Of a stretch of DNA of 36,885 bases, positions 23,800 to 31,328 are shown one piece after another. The stretch's first letter is position 1; each line of letters opens with the position of its first letter. The DNA comes from a virus. Position numbers and translations under genes: made by a program. The notes beneath the pieces were generated by a model. The model ran no database searches. It was not told the DNA's origin and was given only the letters and a program-made list of their open reading frames with translations. Location of the stretch: IMG/VR virus record IMGVR_UViG_3300042549_007610, positions 1 to 36,885 of that record; one strand, given 5' to 3'.

Positions 23800-24150
23800 T
23801 TAGGCCTCCTCCAGAATGCGCGACAAGCGCTGCTCAAGCTCGGGCAGCCGCGCCTGAATGCTCGGCATGATGATCGCGTATTTGCCGGCGTTGCTCAGCT
23901 CGAGCCAGCGCCCGTATTCCATCGTGTGGCCAAAGCGCGCGGTGATGGACGCCGGCGCATTGTCGACCGCGTGAAACAGGCCGTTGCGCGCGTTGCCGGT
24001 GCGGTCGGTCCACGTCGCGTTGCGGCGCATGTCGTTCTCGACCTCCTGCGCCCAGTGCTGCACGATCGCGCTCAGGCCGGCCTGCAGCTTGATCGCGTCG
24101 ATCTGCTTGGCCATGTCGTCAAAGTTGACGGTGAACGCAATGCCGCTCAC
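23800..24150 (-). CDS. HK97 gp10-like neck protein, 116 aa
   Basis: GTG 24150 overlaps the previous stop (GTGA). The protein resembles the HK97 gp10/tail-component family: AFTVNFDDMAKQIDAIKLQA, helix WAQEVENDMRRNATWTDRTG, then NARNGLFHAV and FGHTMEYGRWLELSNAGKYA, with the conserved Gly-rich middle and Trp/Glu near the C-terminal strand. These proteins take part in joining head and tail. It sits between a head closure protein and the portal gene, within the connector block. Confidence 0.8.
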   Translation of the reverse strand: MSGIAFTVNFDDMAKQIDAIKLQAGLSAIVQHWAQEVENDMRRNATWTDRTGNARNGLFHAVDNAPASITARFGHTMEYGRWLELSNAGKYAIIMPSIQARLPELEQRLSRILEEA

Positions 24151-24482
24151 TGCGTGGCCTCCACGTCGCACAGCGTCGCCGCGCGCCGGTCCGGCCGCAC
24201 GTAGATCACCTGCCACACGACGCCGCCGCTCGTGAAGCGATCGCCGATTTGCACATCGGCGCTCGTCGCTCCGACGAGCGTGCCCTGCGCCGTCGTCTGC
24301 GCCAGCCCGGCCGGCGTCGGCGCGGCTCCCGTGTTGCGCGAGCCCGCGCCCTTCAGCGCGAGGCGAAACGACTGCGCGGAAAGCGTGGACGTACCGCGAC
24401 GCAGCGCAATGCTTGCCGCGTTGTCCGATCGCAACTCGTCGAACGCCGCGCGAATGCTCTCCATGTCGCCGCTCGTCAGCAT
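24147..24482 (-). CDS. head closure (stopper-like) protein, 111 aa
   Basis: ATG 24482 lies next to the previous stop. The N-terminal part is helical (GDMESIRAAFDELRSDNAAS) and the C-terminal part is a small beta barrel (GDRFTSGGVVWQVIYVRPDR). Size and place between the adaptor-like gene and the gp10-like gene fit head-tail stopper proteins such as those of the SPP1 gp16/HK97 gp7 class. The stop overlaps the next GTG start. The assignment is by context. Confidence 0.7.
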   Translation of the reverse strand: MLTSGDMESIRAAFDELRSDNAASIALRRGTSTLSAQSFRLALKGAGSRNTGAAPTPAGLAQTTAQGTLVGATSADVQIGDRFTSGGVVWQVIYVRPDRRAATLCDVEATQ

Positions 24483-24483
24483 G

Positions 24484-25152
24484 TTATTTCCACGCCGTGT
24501 AGTCCGACCGCACGCTGACCGTGCCGCCGCTGCCCGCGCCGCCGCCGAGCGTATCGACGATGCGCTCGTACTGCCGGTCGATCACGTCGGCCGCCATAAA
24601 CAGCGCCTGCCCAAGGCCCTTCTTGTCGACGCTCTCGTCGCCGATTTTGTACGACCACGCGTTGCCGGCCTCGCGCATGGCGAGCATGCGCAGCAAATCC
24701 GCCTGCGCGCGCAGCAGCACCGGCTCGCGGTCGCGCGTCTGCATGTCGGCATACGTGCCGCTGGCTGCTGCGTGCGCCGCGTTGTATTTCAGCGTGCGCT
24801 CACTCGAGTAGGTCGGCGCGTCGTCGAACACGAGCGTATTGCCGAGGATCTCGTAGACCTCGTCCTCGGCGTCGCCGAGCGGCACGATGCCGGCGCTCGT
24901 GATCGCGACGTGCAGGCCGAGCACCTCGGCCGACTCCAGGCTGACGAGAGAGAGGAAATCAGCGGGCAGTGCATACGACGAAACGCCCGCCGTCACGGCG
25001 AGCGTCGTAGTGCGCACGAGCGGCACGCGCTGCGAGTACGCAAGCACGGCGGCGTCAATGGCGTCGGCGTACTGCGTGCTGCTAGGCGCGCCTGCCCTTG
25101 CGGGAAGAGCCGCGGTCAGGCTGTCGATCAGCGACTGGCGGGTGATAGGCAT
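24484..25152 (-). CDS. head-tail adaptor-like protein, 222 aa
   Basis: ATG 25152 has GGAGG six bases upstream. The protein is helical at the N terminus (RQSLIDSLTAALPARAG, YADAIDAAVLAYSQRVPLVR), has a strand region in the middle (GVSSYALPADFLSLVSLESA), and ends in helices with LLRMLAMREAGNAWSYKI and VDKKGLGQALFMAADVIDRQ. This is the kind of fold and size seen in connector proteins that extend the portal. It overlaps the 5' neighbour gene by 71 bases in another frame. Confidence 0.7.
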   Translation of the reverse strand: MPITRQSLIDSLTAALPARAGAPSSTQYADAIDAAVLAYSQRVPLVRTTTLAVTAGVSSYALPADFLSLVSLESAEVLGLHVAITSAGIVPLGDAEDEVYEILGNTLVFDDAPTYSSERTLKYNAAHAAASGTYADMQTRDREPVLLRAQADLLRMLAMREAGNAWSYKIGDESVDKKGLGQALFMAADVIDRQYERIVDTLGGGAGSGGTVSVRSDYTAWK

Positions 25153-25354
25153 CGTGCGCCTCCTCGATGGCGACCGGCTGCGGCTCCGTCATGGCGCCGT
25201 CGTCGATCTCGGTCACGGTCAGCGCGCCGGGCTGAGCAGCCAGCACGCGGTCGGCGTAGCGCCGGTGCACCACCCGCGACTCGCCGGCGTAGAGCCAGCA
25301 TTCAGCCACGAGCACGCGATCGGCGACGGCGGCGATTTTGACAAATCGTTTCAT
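25082..25354 (-). CDS. small head-region protein, 90 aa
   Basis: ATG 25354 (an in-frame GTG at 25360 is the alternative) lies downstream of the capsid gene. The protein has a strand-rich N terminus (RFVKIAAVADRVLVAECWLY) and a basic C terminus. It resembles small capsid-region proteins often found between the major capsid and connector genes, but I cannot name a family. Its C-terminal part overlaps the adaptor-like gene by 71 bases, so the last residues may not be constrained. Confidence 0.6.
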   Translation of the reverse strand: MKRFVKIAAVADRVLVAECWLYAGESRVVHRRYADRVLAAQPGALTVTEIDDGAMTEPQPVAIEEAHDAYHPPVADRQPDRGSSRKGRRA

Positions 25355-25405
25355 AGACACAGGGCGCGCACGGTTTCCCGCGCGCGCCCGCTAGTGTGCA
25401 GCCGT

Positions 25406-27046
25406 CTAGGCCACGATCATGAACGCGCCCTTCTGCGGCACGGGTGCAGCGCTGGCGTTGAAGCCCTCGATGTACCACTGATCGTTTGCCTTGAGCTTGT
25501 TCGAGTCGTAGGACGGGAACGGCCCCTTGACGAGCAGCGGCTGGAAAATGCGGAACATCACAAGCTCGCGGTTGCCCACGATGATGTCGGTGTCCGTCAT
25601 CTGCGTCGTCTCGAACACGTCGAGGCCCTTGATGCGGCCGACGAAGCCGGTCGGGTTGAGCGCGCCGTCCGGGCGCTGTCCCGATGCGCTGAAGCCAGTC
25701 CAGTTTGCGATCAGGTCCGAGTTGGTCGCAGACATCAGCGCGAACGTCGGCTGATAGTTGCGGTTCAAGACCTTCACCTTAGCCTTGCCGATCGTGGCCA
25801 CGCCGACGCTGTAGTCCGGCGTGCCGCCGACGGTCCACGTGCCGCCGCTGTTGGACGCAACCGACTTCACGGCCTGAATTGCGAGACGAATCAGGCCCTG
25901 ATCGATGATCCGGTTGATTTCGTTCGTCATGTTGGCGACGGCCCGGGCGGCCACGTCGTAACCGAGCTGAGAGCGCCCGAAGACGATCGACTCATTCGTG
26001 ATCTCGACGGCGAGCCGGTCGGCCTTGGCCTCGATCGCGATGCGCGACAGTGTGTTTTTTGCGCGCTCGATCGCGGCGTCCTCGCCCTTGCGGATCGCCT
26101 TGTACTGGTAGTCGATCTTCAGCGACTGCGACGCGGTGATCGCGCCGCCCGCGGCTGGGAAGAACACCAGACCGTTGGCGTAATCGACGGTGTAGTCGGC
26201 GCCCTCGGTGTAGGTCGTGGTTGCTCCGCTGTTGGTCACGACGACCGTGCCCGGAGTGACGCGCTGCGCGGCGAGCGCCTTTGTGTTGCCGAGCGTAGCC
26301 GGTGCGGCAACGACTTCATCGACCACCGTGGCCGTCAGGCCGGTCTCTTCGGCGTACGACTCGTAGTACAGGTACTCAGGCGAGTTCTGCATCAGCGCCG
26401 TGTCAAAAATGCCGGTCGCGACAAGCGACGGGAACACCGCGGCGTTGATCGCGCGGCTGACCGTGTAGGGCAGCGTCAGGTCGGTGGCCGTGTGCGCTTC
26501 CGCGAACAGCTGGGCCTCGCGCTGCAGCTGCGCGCCGTACATCTCGTCGTAGCGCTTGAGCACGCTGGCGGCAAGCCGTTCGTTGGCGGTGCGCGGCTTC
26601 GACGATTCGAACAGCGTCACGCCGCGGCGAGCGGCAACTGCTTCGGCGAATTCGTGCGCCGGCTGGGCGTAGGACGGCTGGCCCGTCTCGCGCTCGAACA
26701 CGGGAGCAACCTGCACGCTGGCGAGCGGGCCGGCGTAGCCCTGCGCCTTGAGTGCACCGGCTGCCGCGACCTGGTCGAAGCGCTTGCGCAGTTTGGCGGC
26801 GCGGCTGGCGACGGCAGACGCGTCGGCGGCGTCCTCGGTCAGCTCCTCGCGGAACTGCGCGTTCAGCCCAGCGTCGTAGGGCAGGCCCTTGCAGGCCTCG
26901 TCGATCGCGCGCGTGAGTGCGTCCTGCTTGCGGCTCTCCTCGAGCTGCTTGGCTGCGTCGCCGGCGCGCTGCGCTGCGGCGATGATGTCTGCTTCGGTGG
27001 CAGACTCGGCAAGGCCGAGCGCCTTGCGCATGAGTTCGTGGTTCAC
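25406..27046 (-). CDS. predicted internal-start product: scaffold-capsid protein
   Basis: GTG 27046 lies in frame within the 759-codon gene (codon 214) and is preceded by ACACACACGGAGG with five bases to the start. This closely resembles the ribosome binding site of the tail tube gene (GGAGG followed by ACACACAC). Its product would start NHELMRKALGLAESATEADI, which reads like the beginning of a scaffold or capsid N-terminal domain rather than a protease linker. Since capsid protein is needed in hundreds of copies and protease in few, an internal start makes sense. Expression of this form is inferred. Confidence 0.65.
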   Translation of the reverse strand: MNHELMRKALGLAESATEADIIAAAQRAGDAAKQLEESRKQDALTRAIDEACKGLPYDAGLNAQFREELTEDAADASAVASRAAKLRKRFDQVAAAGALKAQGYAGPLASVQVAPVFERETGQPSYAQPAHEFAEAVAARRGVTLFESSKPRTANERLAASVLKRYDEMYGAQLQREAQLFAEAHTATDLTLPYTVSRAINAAVFPSLVATGIFDTALMQNSPEYLYYESYAEETGLTATVVDEVVAAPATLGNTKALAAQRVTPGTVVVTNSGATTTYTEGADYTVDYANGLVFFPAAGGAITASQSLKIDYQYKAIRKGEDAAIERAKNTLSRIAIEAKADRLAVEITNESIVFGRSQLGYDVAARAVANMTNEINRIIDQGLIRLAIQAVKSVASNSGGTWTVGGTPDYSVGVATIGKAKVKVLNRNYQPTFALMSATNSDLIANWTGFSASGQRPDGALNPTGFVGRIKGLDVFETTQMTDTDIIVGNRELVMFRIFQPLLVKGPFPSYDSNKLKANDQWYIEGFNASAAPVPQKGAFMIVA

Positions 27047-27685
27047 GTTGTCCTCCGTGTGTGTGTCTGGTTGCGGCGCAGCTGGCCGCGCCGATTCGAT
27101 GACCGAGGTGTTAATAAAGCTGGGCGTCAGCACGAGGTCGTACCCCGTGACGTGCAGCTCCGTGACCTCCTCGATCTGGCTTTCGCCGATGTCGACGACC
27201 TGCGACATGCCGTGCCCGCGCAGGCTGCCGCCGGGGAACACGCCGATCTCGGCCAGTGCCAGGATGTCCCGCCCTCGTTGCGTGTCCGCGATGGTGCCCG
27301 TCAGGGATACCGCGCGAGTCACGTCGTCGTAGGACACGTCGGTCCATGCGACGATGGTTTCGAGGAGCTGTGGCGCCTGGAGCTTGTCGCTCGGGTGATC
27401 CGCTTCGCCGACAAGAGGATCGCCGTCCGGCGTGCGCAGGACGGCGACCCTCCCTTGTCCGTTTGATTCCGCGAGCAGCGGTCGCAGCTCATCGACGGCT
27501 GCGCGAATGGCGGCCTCGGTGTAGCGGCGTCCGTTGCGATTGACCACGCCTGCCGTGATCGCCTCGCGGATGGTGATGGTGCGGCCGCGAGCGCCGCCCT
27601 GCGATTCGCCGATCTCGCCGACGACGGCCGAGACCGATTCGCGAATGCGAACTTTGCGGGGTTTGAGGGTGTTGCTCGTGGTCAT
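25406..27685 (-). CDS. prohead protease-scaffold-major capsid fusion, 759 aa
   Basis: ATG 27685 starts a single frame of 760 codons. Residues about 35-190 look like a prohead serine protease: ITIREAITAGVVNRNGRRYT, the histidine in GEADHPSD (H97) and the serine in FPGGSLRGHG (S154). Residues about 214-400 are helical and charged like a scaffold/delta domain. The rest is an HK97-type capsid protein (LPYTVSRAINAAVFPSLVAT, RAKNTLSRIAIEAKADRLAV, ending FNASAAPVPQKGAFMIVA). Inside the frame, GGAGG five bases before GTG 27046 forms a strong internal ribosome binding site, so a protease-free capsid protein of 546 residues is probably also made. A terminator-like element lies just before the gene. Confidence 0.88.
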   Translation of the reverse strand: MTTSNTLKPRKVRIRESVSAVVGEIGESQGGARGRTITIREAITAGVVNRNGRRYTEAAIRAAVDELRPLLAESNGQGRVAVLRTPDGDPLVGEADHPSDKLQAPQLLETIVAWTDVSYDDVTRAVSLTGTIADTQRGRDILALAEIGVFPGGSLRGHGMSQVVDIGESQIEEVTELHVTGYDLVLTPSFINTSVIESARPAAPQPDTHTEDNVNHELMRKALGLAESATEADIIAAAQRAGDAAKQLEESRKQDALTRAIDEACKGLPYDAGLNAQFREELTEDAADASAVASRAAKLRKRFDQVAAAGALKAQGYAGPLASVQVAPVFERETGQPSYAQPAHEFAEAVAARRGVTLFESSKPRTANERLAASVLKRYDEMYGAQLQREAQLFAEAHTATDLTLPYTVSRAINAAVFPSLVATGIFDTALMQNSPEYLYYESYAEETGLTATVVDEVVAAPATLGNTKALAAQRVTPGTVVVTNSGATTTYTEGADYTVDYANGLVFFPAAGGAITASQSLKIDYQYKAIRKGEDAAIERAKNTLSRIAIEAKADRLAVEITNESIVFGRSQLGYDVAARAVANMTNEINRIIDQGLIRLAIQAVKSVASNSGGTWTVGGTPDYSVGVATIGKAKVKVLNRNYQPTFALMSATNSDLIANWTGFSASGQRPDGALNPTGFVGRIKGLDVFETTQMTDTDIIVGNRELVMFRIFQPLLVKGPFPSYDSNKLKANDQWYIEGFNASAAPVPQKGAFMIVA

Positions 27686-27688
27686 TGT

Positions 27689-27735
27689 GGAAAACAAAAA
27701 CGCGGCACTCGCTGGGAGTGCCGCACAAGCGGTTG
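27689..27735 (-). terminator. terminator-like element copy B (before protease-capsid gene)
   Basis: Minus strand: CAACCGCTTGT, stem GCGGCACTC / GAGTGCCGC (9 bp, loop CCAGC), then GTTTTTGTTTTCC. It ends three bases before ATG 27685 and begins 29 bases after the large terminase stop. The flanks are the same as in the copies at 20823 and 31956. Confidence 0.85.
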
Positions 27736-27764
27736 CTATGAAGTTGCTGCGCGAGTATAGCGCA

Positions 27765-29003
27765 TCAAAACGGCGAGCGCGCAATCGACGGGGCCACTGC
27801 CGCCGTCGTGGTGTCCGCCGCGTGCCACGCCAGCGCGAGCGACATCACGCAGTCGTCGTGCATGCCGTCCGGCGCGCTGTAGCGCACCGCCCCGCCCTCG
27901 AGTCGTTTTGCCTCGTACGCCTCAAGCTCAGCAAGCAGCGTTTCGTCGTGCGGGATGCCGATGCGCCGCTGCTCGAACGCCGCAGCCAGCCCGCGAATGA
28001 TCTCGGCCTTCGTCGAGCTGGTCGTCGTGAAGTCTCGCACCGGCACACCCATGTCGCGCAGCATGTCATTGTTGGGCTTGCCCATCGCGTTGGCCTCGCC
28101 GAGCAGCACGTCGACGCCGAAGCGCCTGCACGCTGCCGCGATGCGCTCGCGCTGCACGGCGTATTCAGCGCCGTTAAAACGATCCACATGCACGACGGCG
28201 CCGTCGGTCGCGTCAACGATGGTCAGCACGGTGTAATCGGTCGTAAGCGCCCAGTCCAGCCCGGCCACGTGCGTGTGGTGATGCAGCGGCAGCGCTTCGC
28301 GGATGCAGTCGCGCACGCCGCGGAACACGCCGCCGCCCGTGTCCACGAACTCGGCAAGGATCTCCTGGCGGAATAGATACTCCGGCATCGAGCGGTGCAT
28401 CTGCTGCAGCTCGTCAAAATCCACGTCCGGGTTTTCAAGCGGGTGCGGCTTGCGCACGAGCCGCCCGGCAATCAGCTCTGCGCCCACGGTCGGCGCGCGG
28501 AACGACGCCGAGTCGCCGCGCTCGGCCGCCAGGTGCCACTGCTGATAAAACCAGTTTCGCCCTTTAGGCGTGCCGATTCCCCACATCCAGCCGCGCGTCG
28601 AGATCAGCGTGGGGCGCAGCACGGCCGTCCACGCTTCTTCTGGCACGTCGGCGATCTCGTCGATGACGATGCCGTGCGCCGTGAAGCTGCGCACGTTGTC
28701 GGGCTTCTGAAGCGAGCGGTAGACGATGCGGCCGCCGGCCGGGAACGTCGCCGTCATGCGCGACTCGTTGAACGTCGCGATGTCGTGCGCGGCGTGTCCG
28801 GTCTCCTCCATCGCGACGCGCGCCTGCTCATACGTAGGCGCGCACCACATGATCTGCGCGCCCTGCAGCGCGTGTTCGACGGCGATCGCCATGACCATCG
28901 TGGTCTTGCGCCAGCGTCGGCCGGCCGACAACCAGTTAAAGCGCTTCGCCCGCGCCATCACGTGCATCTGGCCCGGGTGCGGACGCGGCAGGATCAGCTT
29001 CAT
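27765..29003 (-). CDS. terminase large subunit, 412 aa
   Basis: 412 residues. The ATPase part has a Walker A variant SAGRRWRKTT (residues 26-35), Walker B GIVIDEIADV (D115-E116) and the coupling motif GIGTPKG (142-148). The nuclease part follows with AGLDWALTTDYTVL (D250), a middle acidic strand and DGMHDDCVMSLALAW near the C terminus. This motor pumps DNA into proheads and cuts the concatemer. The start overlaps the small terminase by 68 bases. A terminator-like element follows the stop. The order small then large subunit is the standard one. Confidence 0.95.
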   Translation of the reverse strand: MKLILPRPHPGQMHVMARAKRFNWLSAGRRWRKTTMVMAIAVEHALQGAQIMWCAPTYEQARVAMEETGHAAHDIATFNESRMTATFPAGGRIVYRSLQKPDNVRSFTAHGIVIDEIADVPEEAWTAVLRPTLISTRGWMWGIGTPKGRNWFYQQWHLAAERGDSASFRAPTVGAELIAGRLVRKPHPLENPDVDFDELQQMHRSMPEYLFRQEILAEFVDTGGGVFRGVRDCIREALPLHHHTHVAGLDWALTTDYTVLTIVDATDGAVVHVDRFNGAEYAVQRERIAAACRRFGVDVLLGEANAMGKPNNDMLRDMGVPVRDFTTTSSTKAEIIRGLAAAFEQRRIGIPHDETLLAELEAYEAKRLEGGAVRYSAPDGMHDDCVMSLALAWHAADTTTAAVAPSIARSPF

Positions 29004-29370
29004 AGTTCGTGCGCCAATTGTTGGTGTATTCGATCTCGATGCGCTGCGCGCCCGTCGTTTCGACCTGCTGCTTGAGCACGCCGAGCAGCTCGGCCATCAG
29101 CCGCGACGCCGACACGTCGCCGCGCTGCGCCTTTTCCACAAGGGCGGCGACGGCCGTCGGGAAGTGACGGCTTACGATGCCGCGCCACAGCGATTCCCAT
29201 GCATTGCGGAACGCGTCGTCGGACTCCATCCAGCGATAGAACTGCGACCTGCTTACGCCGGCCTCCGCGCAGAGCGCCGTGATATTGCGTTTCAGGCCGC
29301 CCTCAAGCGCGGCCTCAATCAGCAGCCTTTGCTTTCGCTTGAGGCCCGCGTACGTCGTATTTTGTCGCAT
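28936..29370 (-). CDS. terminase small subunit, 144 aa
   Basis: 144 residues. The N-terminal part is a helix-turn-helix (RKQRLLIEAALEGG, then ITALCAEAGVSRSQFYRWME), typical of small terminases that recognise the packaging site. A helical oligomerisation part follows (AVAALVEKAQRGDVSASRLM, AELLGVLKQQVETTG) with a low-complexity tail. It lies directly before the large subunit, with a 68-base overlap. It overlaps the end of the preceding 72-residue gene by 56 bases. Confidence 0.88.
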   Translation of the reverse strand: MRQNTTYAGLKRKQRLLIEAALEGGLKRNITALCAEAGVSRSQFYRWMESDDAFRNAWESLWRGIVSRHFPTAVAALVEKAQRGDVSASRLMAELLGVLKQQVETTGAQRIEIEYTNNWRTNYEADPAASAPGPDARDGAGEAL

Positions 29371-29533
29371 CGTCTCCTCCCGTGCACGCCACGCGCAGCG
29401 CGGTCTCGTCGCGCTTGTAGCGCATCATGGCGGTCGCCGCCTCGAGCGCGTGCTCCGGCAGGTCCAGCGTCACGCGGATGCCGCCGTCCACGAGCGTCTG
29501 CACCTTGTAGACGACGGCATCGAACGCGATCAT
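29315..29533 (-). CDS. unknown protein, 72 aa
   Basis: ATG 29533 overlaps the endolysin stop (ATGA). The protein has a strand (VVYKVQTLVDGGIRVTLDLP), a helix (EHALEAATAMMRYKRDETAL) and a basic tail. The strand-helix order with LDLPEHALEAA resembles small regulatory or DNA-contact proteins sometimes found before terminase genes, but I recognise no family. Its 3' end overlaps the small terminase by 56 bases. Confidence 0.6.
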   Translation of the reverse strand: MIAFDAVVYKVQTLVDGGIRVTLDLPEHALEAATAMMRYKRDETALRVACTGGDDATKYDVRGPQAKAKAAD

Positions 29534-30669
29534 GATCGCCGCCCCTGCCAGAAATCCGTCAGGATGCCGACGTAGCGCCGCACGTCGTAGCCCCTCCATC
29601 CCTGATGCGCGCCGATCTGGAACAGGCACACGCCGTCCATGACCACGGGCAGCGAGCGGCGATAGCCGAGCCACCAGGAGCACCAGCGCGCAAACTGATC
29701 GTCGCTGTATCCAGCCCACGGGAAGCCGCCCGCGCCGGCTTCGACGCCGGTCTCGCCGCACGTGTGCACGACGCTCTTTGACCCGCCGCCGGCCTGCCAG
29801 AACGACGCGTCGCGGCCCTCGAACCATTCGGGCGCGATGACGGGAGCATCAGCAGGCGGCGCATCGGCAAAGCGCTTGCCCTTCGTGTATAGGTGCCAGC
29901 CCACCTGCACGCGCCCGGCGTTTTGCGCGGCAAACGCGTAATACGTTTCTTTGTACGCGCGCACAATGTCCGGGTTCGTAATGTCCGGCGTGCCGTGCGA
30001 AAACTCTCCGATGACGATTTTGCGGCTGGGATTCTTGGCCCACATCGCCTGCGCGAATGTGCGCTCGTAATCAAAACGCCGGCGCAGCTCGTCCGCGTTG
30101 CCGTAGCCGATCCAGTCCCCCTCGTTTGCGCAGGTCGTCCACATGTTGCCCGGAACGTTTGCGAGCCCGGCCCCGGCGTGATCAGCAAGCCACGCGGGAT
30201 CCGGCGCAGACTGAAACCAGAAACGCGCCATGATCTTGGCGTCGGGGTATTGCCGAGCCGCCGCCGCCGCGCCCATGAGGTTGTCCATGAAGAGCACCGA
30301 GCGGCAACCTCGCGCGAGAGCGTCCATGCCGGCGTCGCCATCGTTCAGGCAGCTCACGCCGAGCAGATATTTGGCGTGCGTCCATCCGCCGGGCTGCGGC
30401 GCAGGGGCGACCGGCTGCGGGGGCGTCGTCGTGCTGACCCAGCGCCAGCCGTCGGCGCGCAGGTAGCCGTCGGTGACGCGCACGCCGCCAATCGTGACCG
30501 ACGTGCGGCCCCACTGCATGCCGTCCGCGCCGGTCACCATGCCAGCCACGTCGAATTCCTGTCCCGGCTGCAGCAGATAGCCGGTCGCGGTCGCGGATGC
30601 GGTCGATGGCGCGCGGCGCACGTTCCACGCCGTTGCGCCGATGCGCGCCTTGCCGGATGTTTGTGTCAT
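29530..30669 (-). CDS. predicted internal-start product: SH3-glycosidase
   Basis: ATG 30669 is in frame with the 534-codon gene, and AAGGAGGT at 30681-30674 ends about 4-5 bases before it: the strongest Shine-Dalgarno that I see in the window. The product (MTQTSGKARIGATAWN...) begins exactly at the border between the peptidase and the SH3 domain. It would be 379 residues. The simplest history is that two adjacent genes, a peptidase and a glycosidase, fused by loss of the first stop codon while the second start was kept. Confidence 0.65.
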   Translation of the reverse strand: MTQTSGKARIGATAWNVRRAPSTASATATGYLLQPGQEFDVAGMVTGADGMQWGRTSVTIGGVRVTDGYLRADGWRWVSTTTPPQPVAPAPQPGGWTHAKYLLGVSCLNDGDAGMDALARGCRSVLFMDNLMGAAAAARQYPDAKIMARFWFQSAPDPAWLADHAGAGLANVPGNMWTTCANEGDWIGYGNADELRRRFDYERTFAQAMWAKNPSRKIVIGEFSHGTPDITNPDIVRAYKETYYAFAAQNAGRVQVGWHLYTKGKRFADAPPADAPVIAPEWFEGRDASFWQAGGGSKSVVHTCGETGVEAGAGGFPWAGYSDDQFARWCSWWLGYRRSLPVVMDGVCLFQIGAHQGWRGYDVRRYVGILTDFWQGRRS

Positions 30670-31134
30670 GGGGACCTCCTTGAGCGTGACTCGGTTGGGG
30701 ACGACGCTGGACCAGCGCCGCGCGCCGGCTTCCGCCTGGTCGAGCACGGCTTGCGTCGTCTGGATGTGCGCGCCCGCGTTGCCGCGCCAGAGCGGATCGT
30801 GGTAGCTTGTGCTCGACAGCCGCACGATCCAGTGCGCGAAATTTCCGCCGGACTGCAGGCGCACGGGCAGCAGCCGGTAATCGACGAGCGCAATGTATGG
30901 GTATTCCGCGCCGGTCGTCGGCTTCAGCGCGACGCCGACGGACTGCCCCATCATGAGCAGGTCGCGCTGCGTCGTGCCGTCCTGTGGCGCGTCGAAGCGT
31001 CTCGAGAGGTCGGTGACGGTAGCGCCGTTTGCGAGCTCCGGCCGCACAGCGCCGGCAAGCATCGCGACACACGCCGGCCCGCAGTCGTTGCCGCGCGGCG
31101 CGTTGTCGAGCTGATTGACGTAGGGGATGCTCAT
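29530..31134 (-). CDS. endolysin-like: C39 peptidase + SH3 + GH-A glycosidase
   Basis: 534 residues from ATG 31134 (GGAGG just upstream). Residues 1-125 are a C39-like cysteine peptidase: NDCGPACVAML with C18, then FAHWIVRLS (H101) and YHDPLW (D113). Residues about 160-235 form a bacterial SH3-type wall-binding domain (IGATAWNVRRAPS). From about 255 on there is a TIM-barrel-like glycosidase: MWTTCANEGD (N337-E338, acid/base) and HTCGETGVEAG (E461, nucleophile), the two-glutamate plan of clan GH-A. It lies after the holin-like genes, so a lysis role is likely. A perfect AAGGAGGT precedes in-frame ATG 30669 (codon 156), suggesting a separate SH3-glycosidase product. The combination is unusual for an endolysin; a virion-associated wall enzyme is the alternative. 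Confidence 0.8.
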   Translation of the reverse strand: MSIPYVNQLDNAPRGNDCGPACVAMLAGAVRPELANGATVTDLSRRFDAPQDGTTQRDLLMMGQSVGVALKPTTGAEYPYIALVDYRLLPVRLQSGGNFAHWIVRLSSTSYHDPLWRGNAGAHIQTTQAVLDQAEAGARRWSSVVPNRVTLKEVPMTQTSGKARIGATAWNVRRAPSTASATATGYLLQPGQEFDVAGMVTGADGMQWGRTSVTIGGVRVTDGYLRADGWRWVSTTTPPQPVAPAPQPGGWTHAKYLLGVSCLNDGDAGMDALARGCRSVLFMDNLMGAAAAARQYPDAKIMARFWFQSAPDPAWLADHAGAGLANVPGNMWTTCANEGDWIGYGNADELRRRFDYERTFAQAMWAKNPSRKIVIGEFSHGTPDITNPDIVRAYKETYYAFAAQNAGRVQVGWHLYTKGKRFADAPPADAPVIAPEWFEGRDASFWQAGGGSKSVVHTCGETGVEAGAGGFPWAGYSDDQFARWCSWWLGYRRSLPVVMDGVCLFQIGAHQGWRGYDVRRYVGILTDFWQGRRS

Positions 31135-31328
31135 TCGCCCTCCTGCCGCCTGCGCATTTCGTCAACCCACTCCGGTTTCACGTCGATGCCTGACAGCCTC
31201 AGCGACGCGACAACTTCGCGAATGATGTTTTCGCGCGTGTTGATCTTTTCGAATGCCTGCGGATCGCGCTGCAAATTCAAGATCCACGCGAACACGCGAT
31301 CGAAGTCTCGATCTGCATCATTTATCAA
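31131..31328 (-). CDS. small helical protein of the lysis region, 65 aa
   Basis: ATG 31328 overlaps the previous stop, and the stop overlaps the endolysin-like ATG (ATGA). The protein is fully helical and charged (DADRDFDRVFAWILNLQRDP, RENIIREVVASLRLSGIDVK). It has no membrane segment or signal peptide. A role in the lysis cassette is suggested only by position; spanin features such as a lipobox are absent. Confidence 0.6.
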   Translation of the reverse strand: MINDADRDFDRVFAWILNLQRDPQAFEKINTRENIIREVVASLRLSGIDVKPEWVDEMRRRQEGE

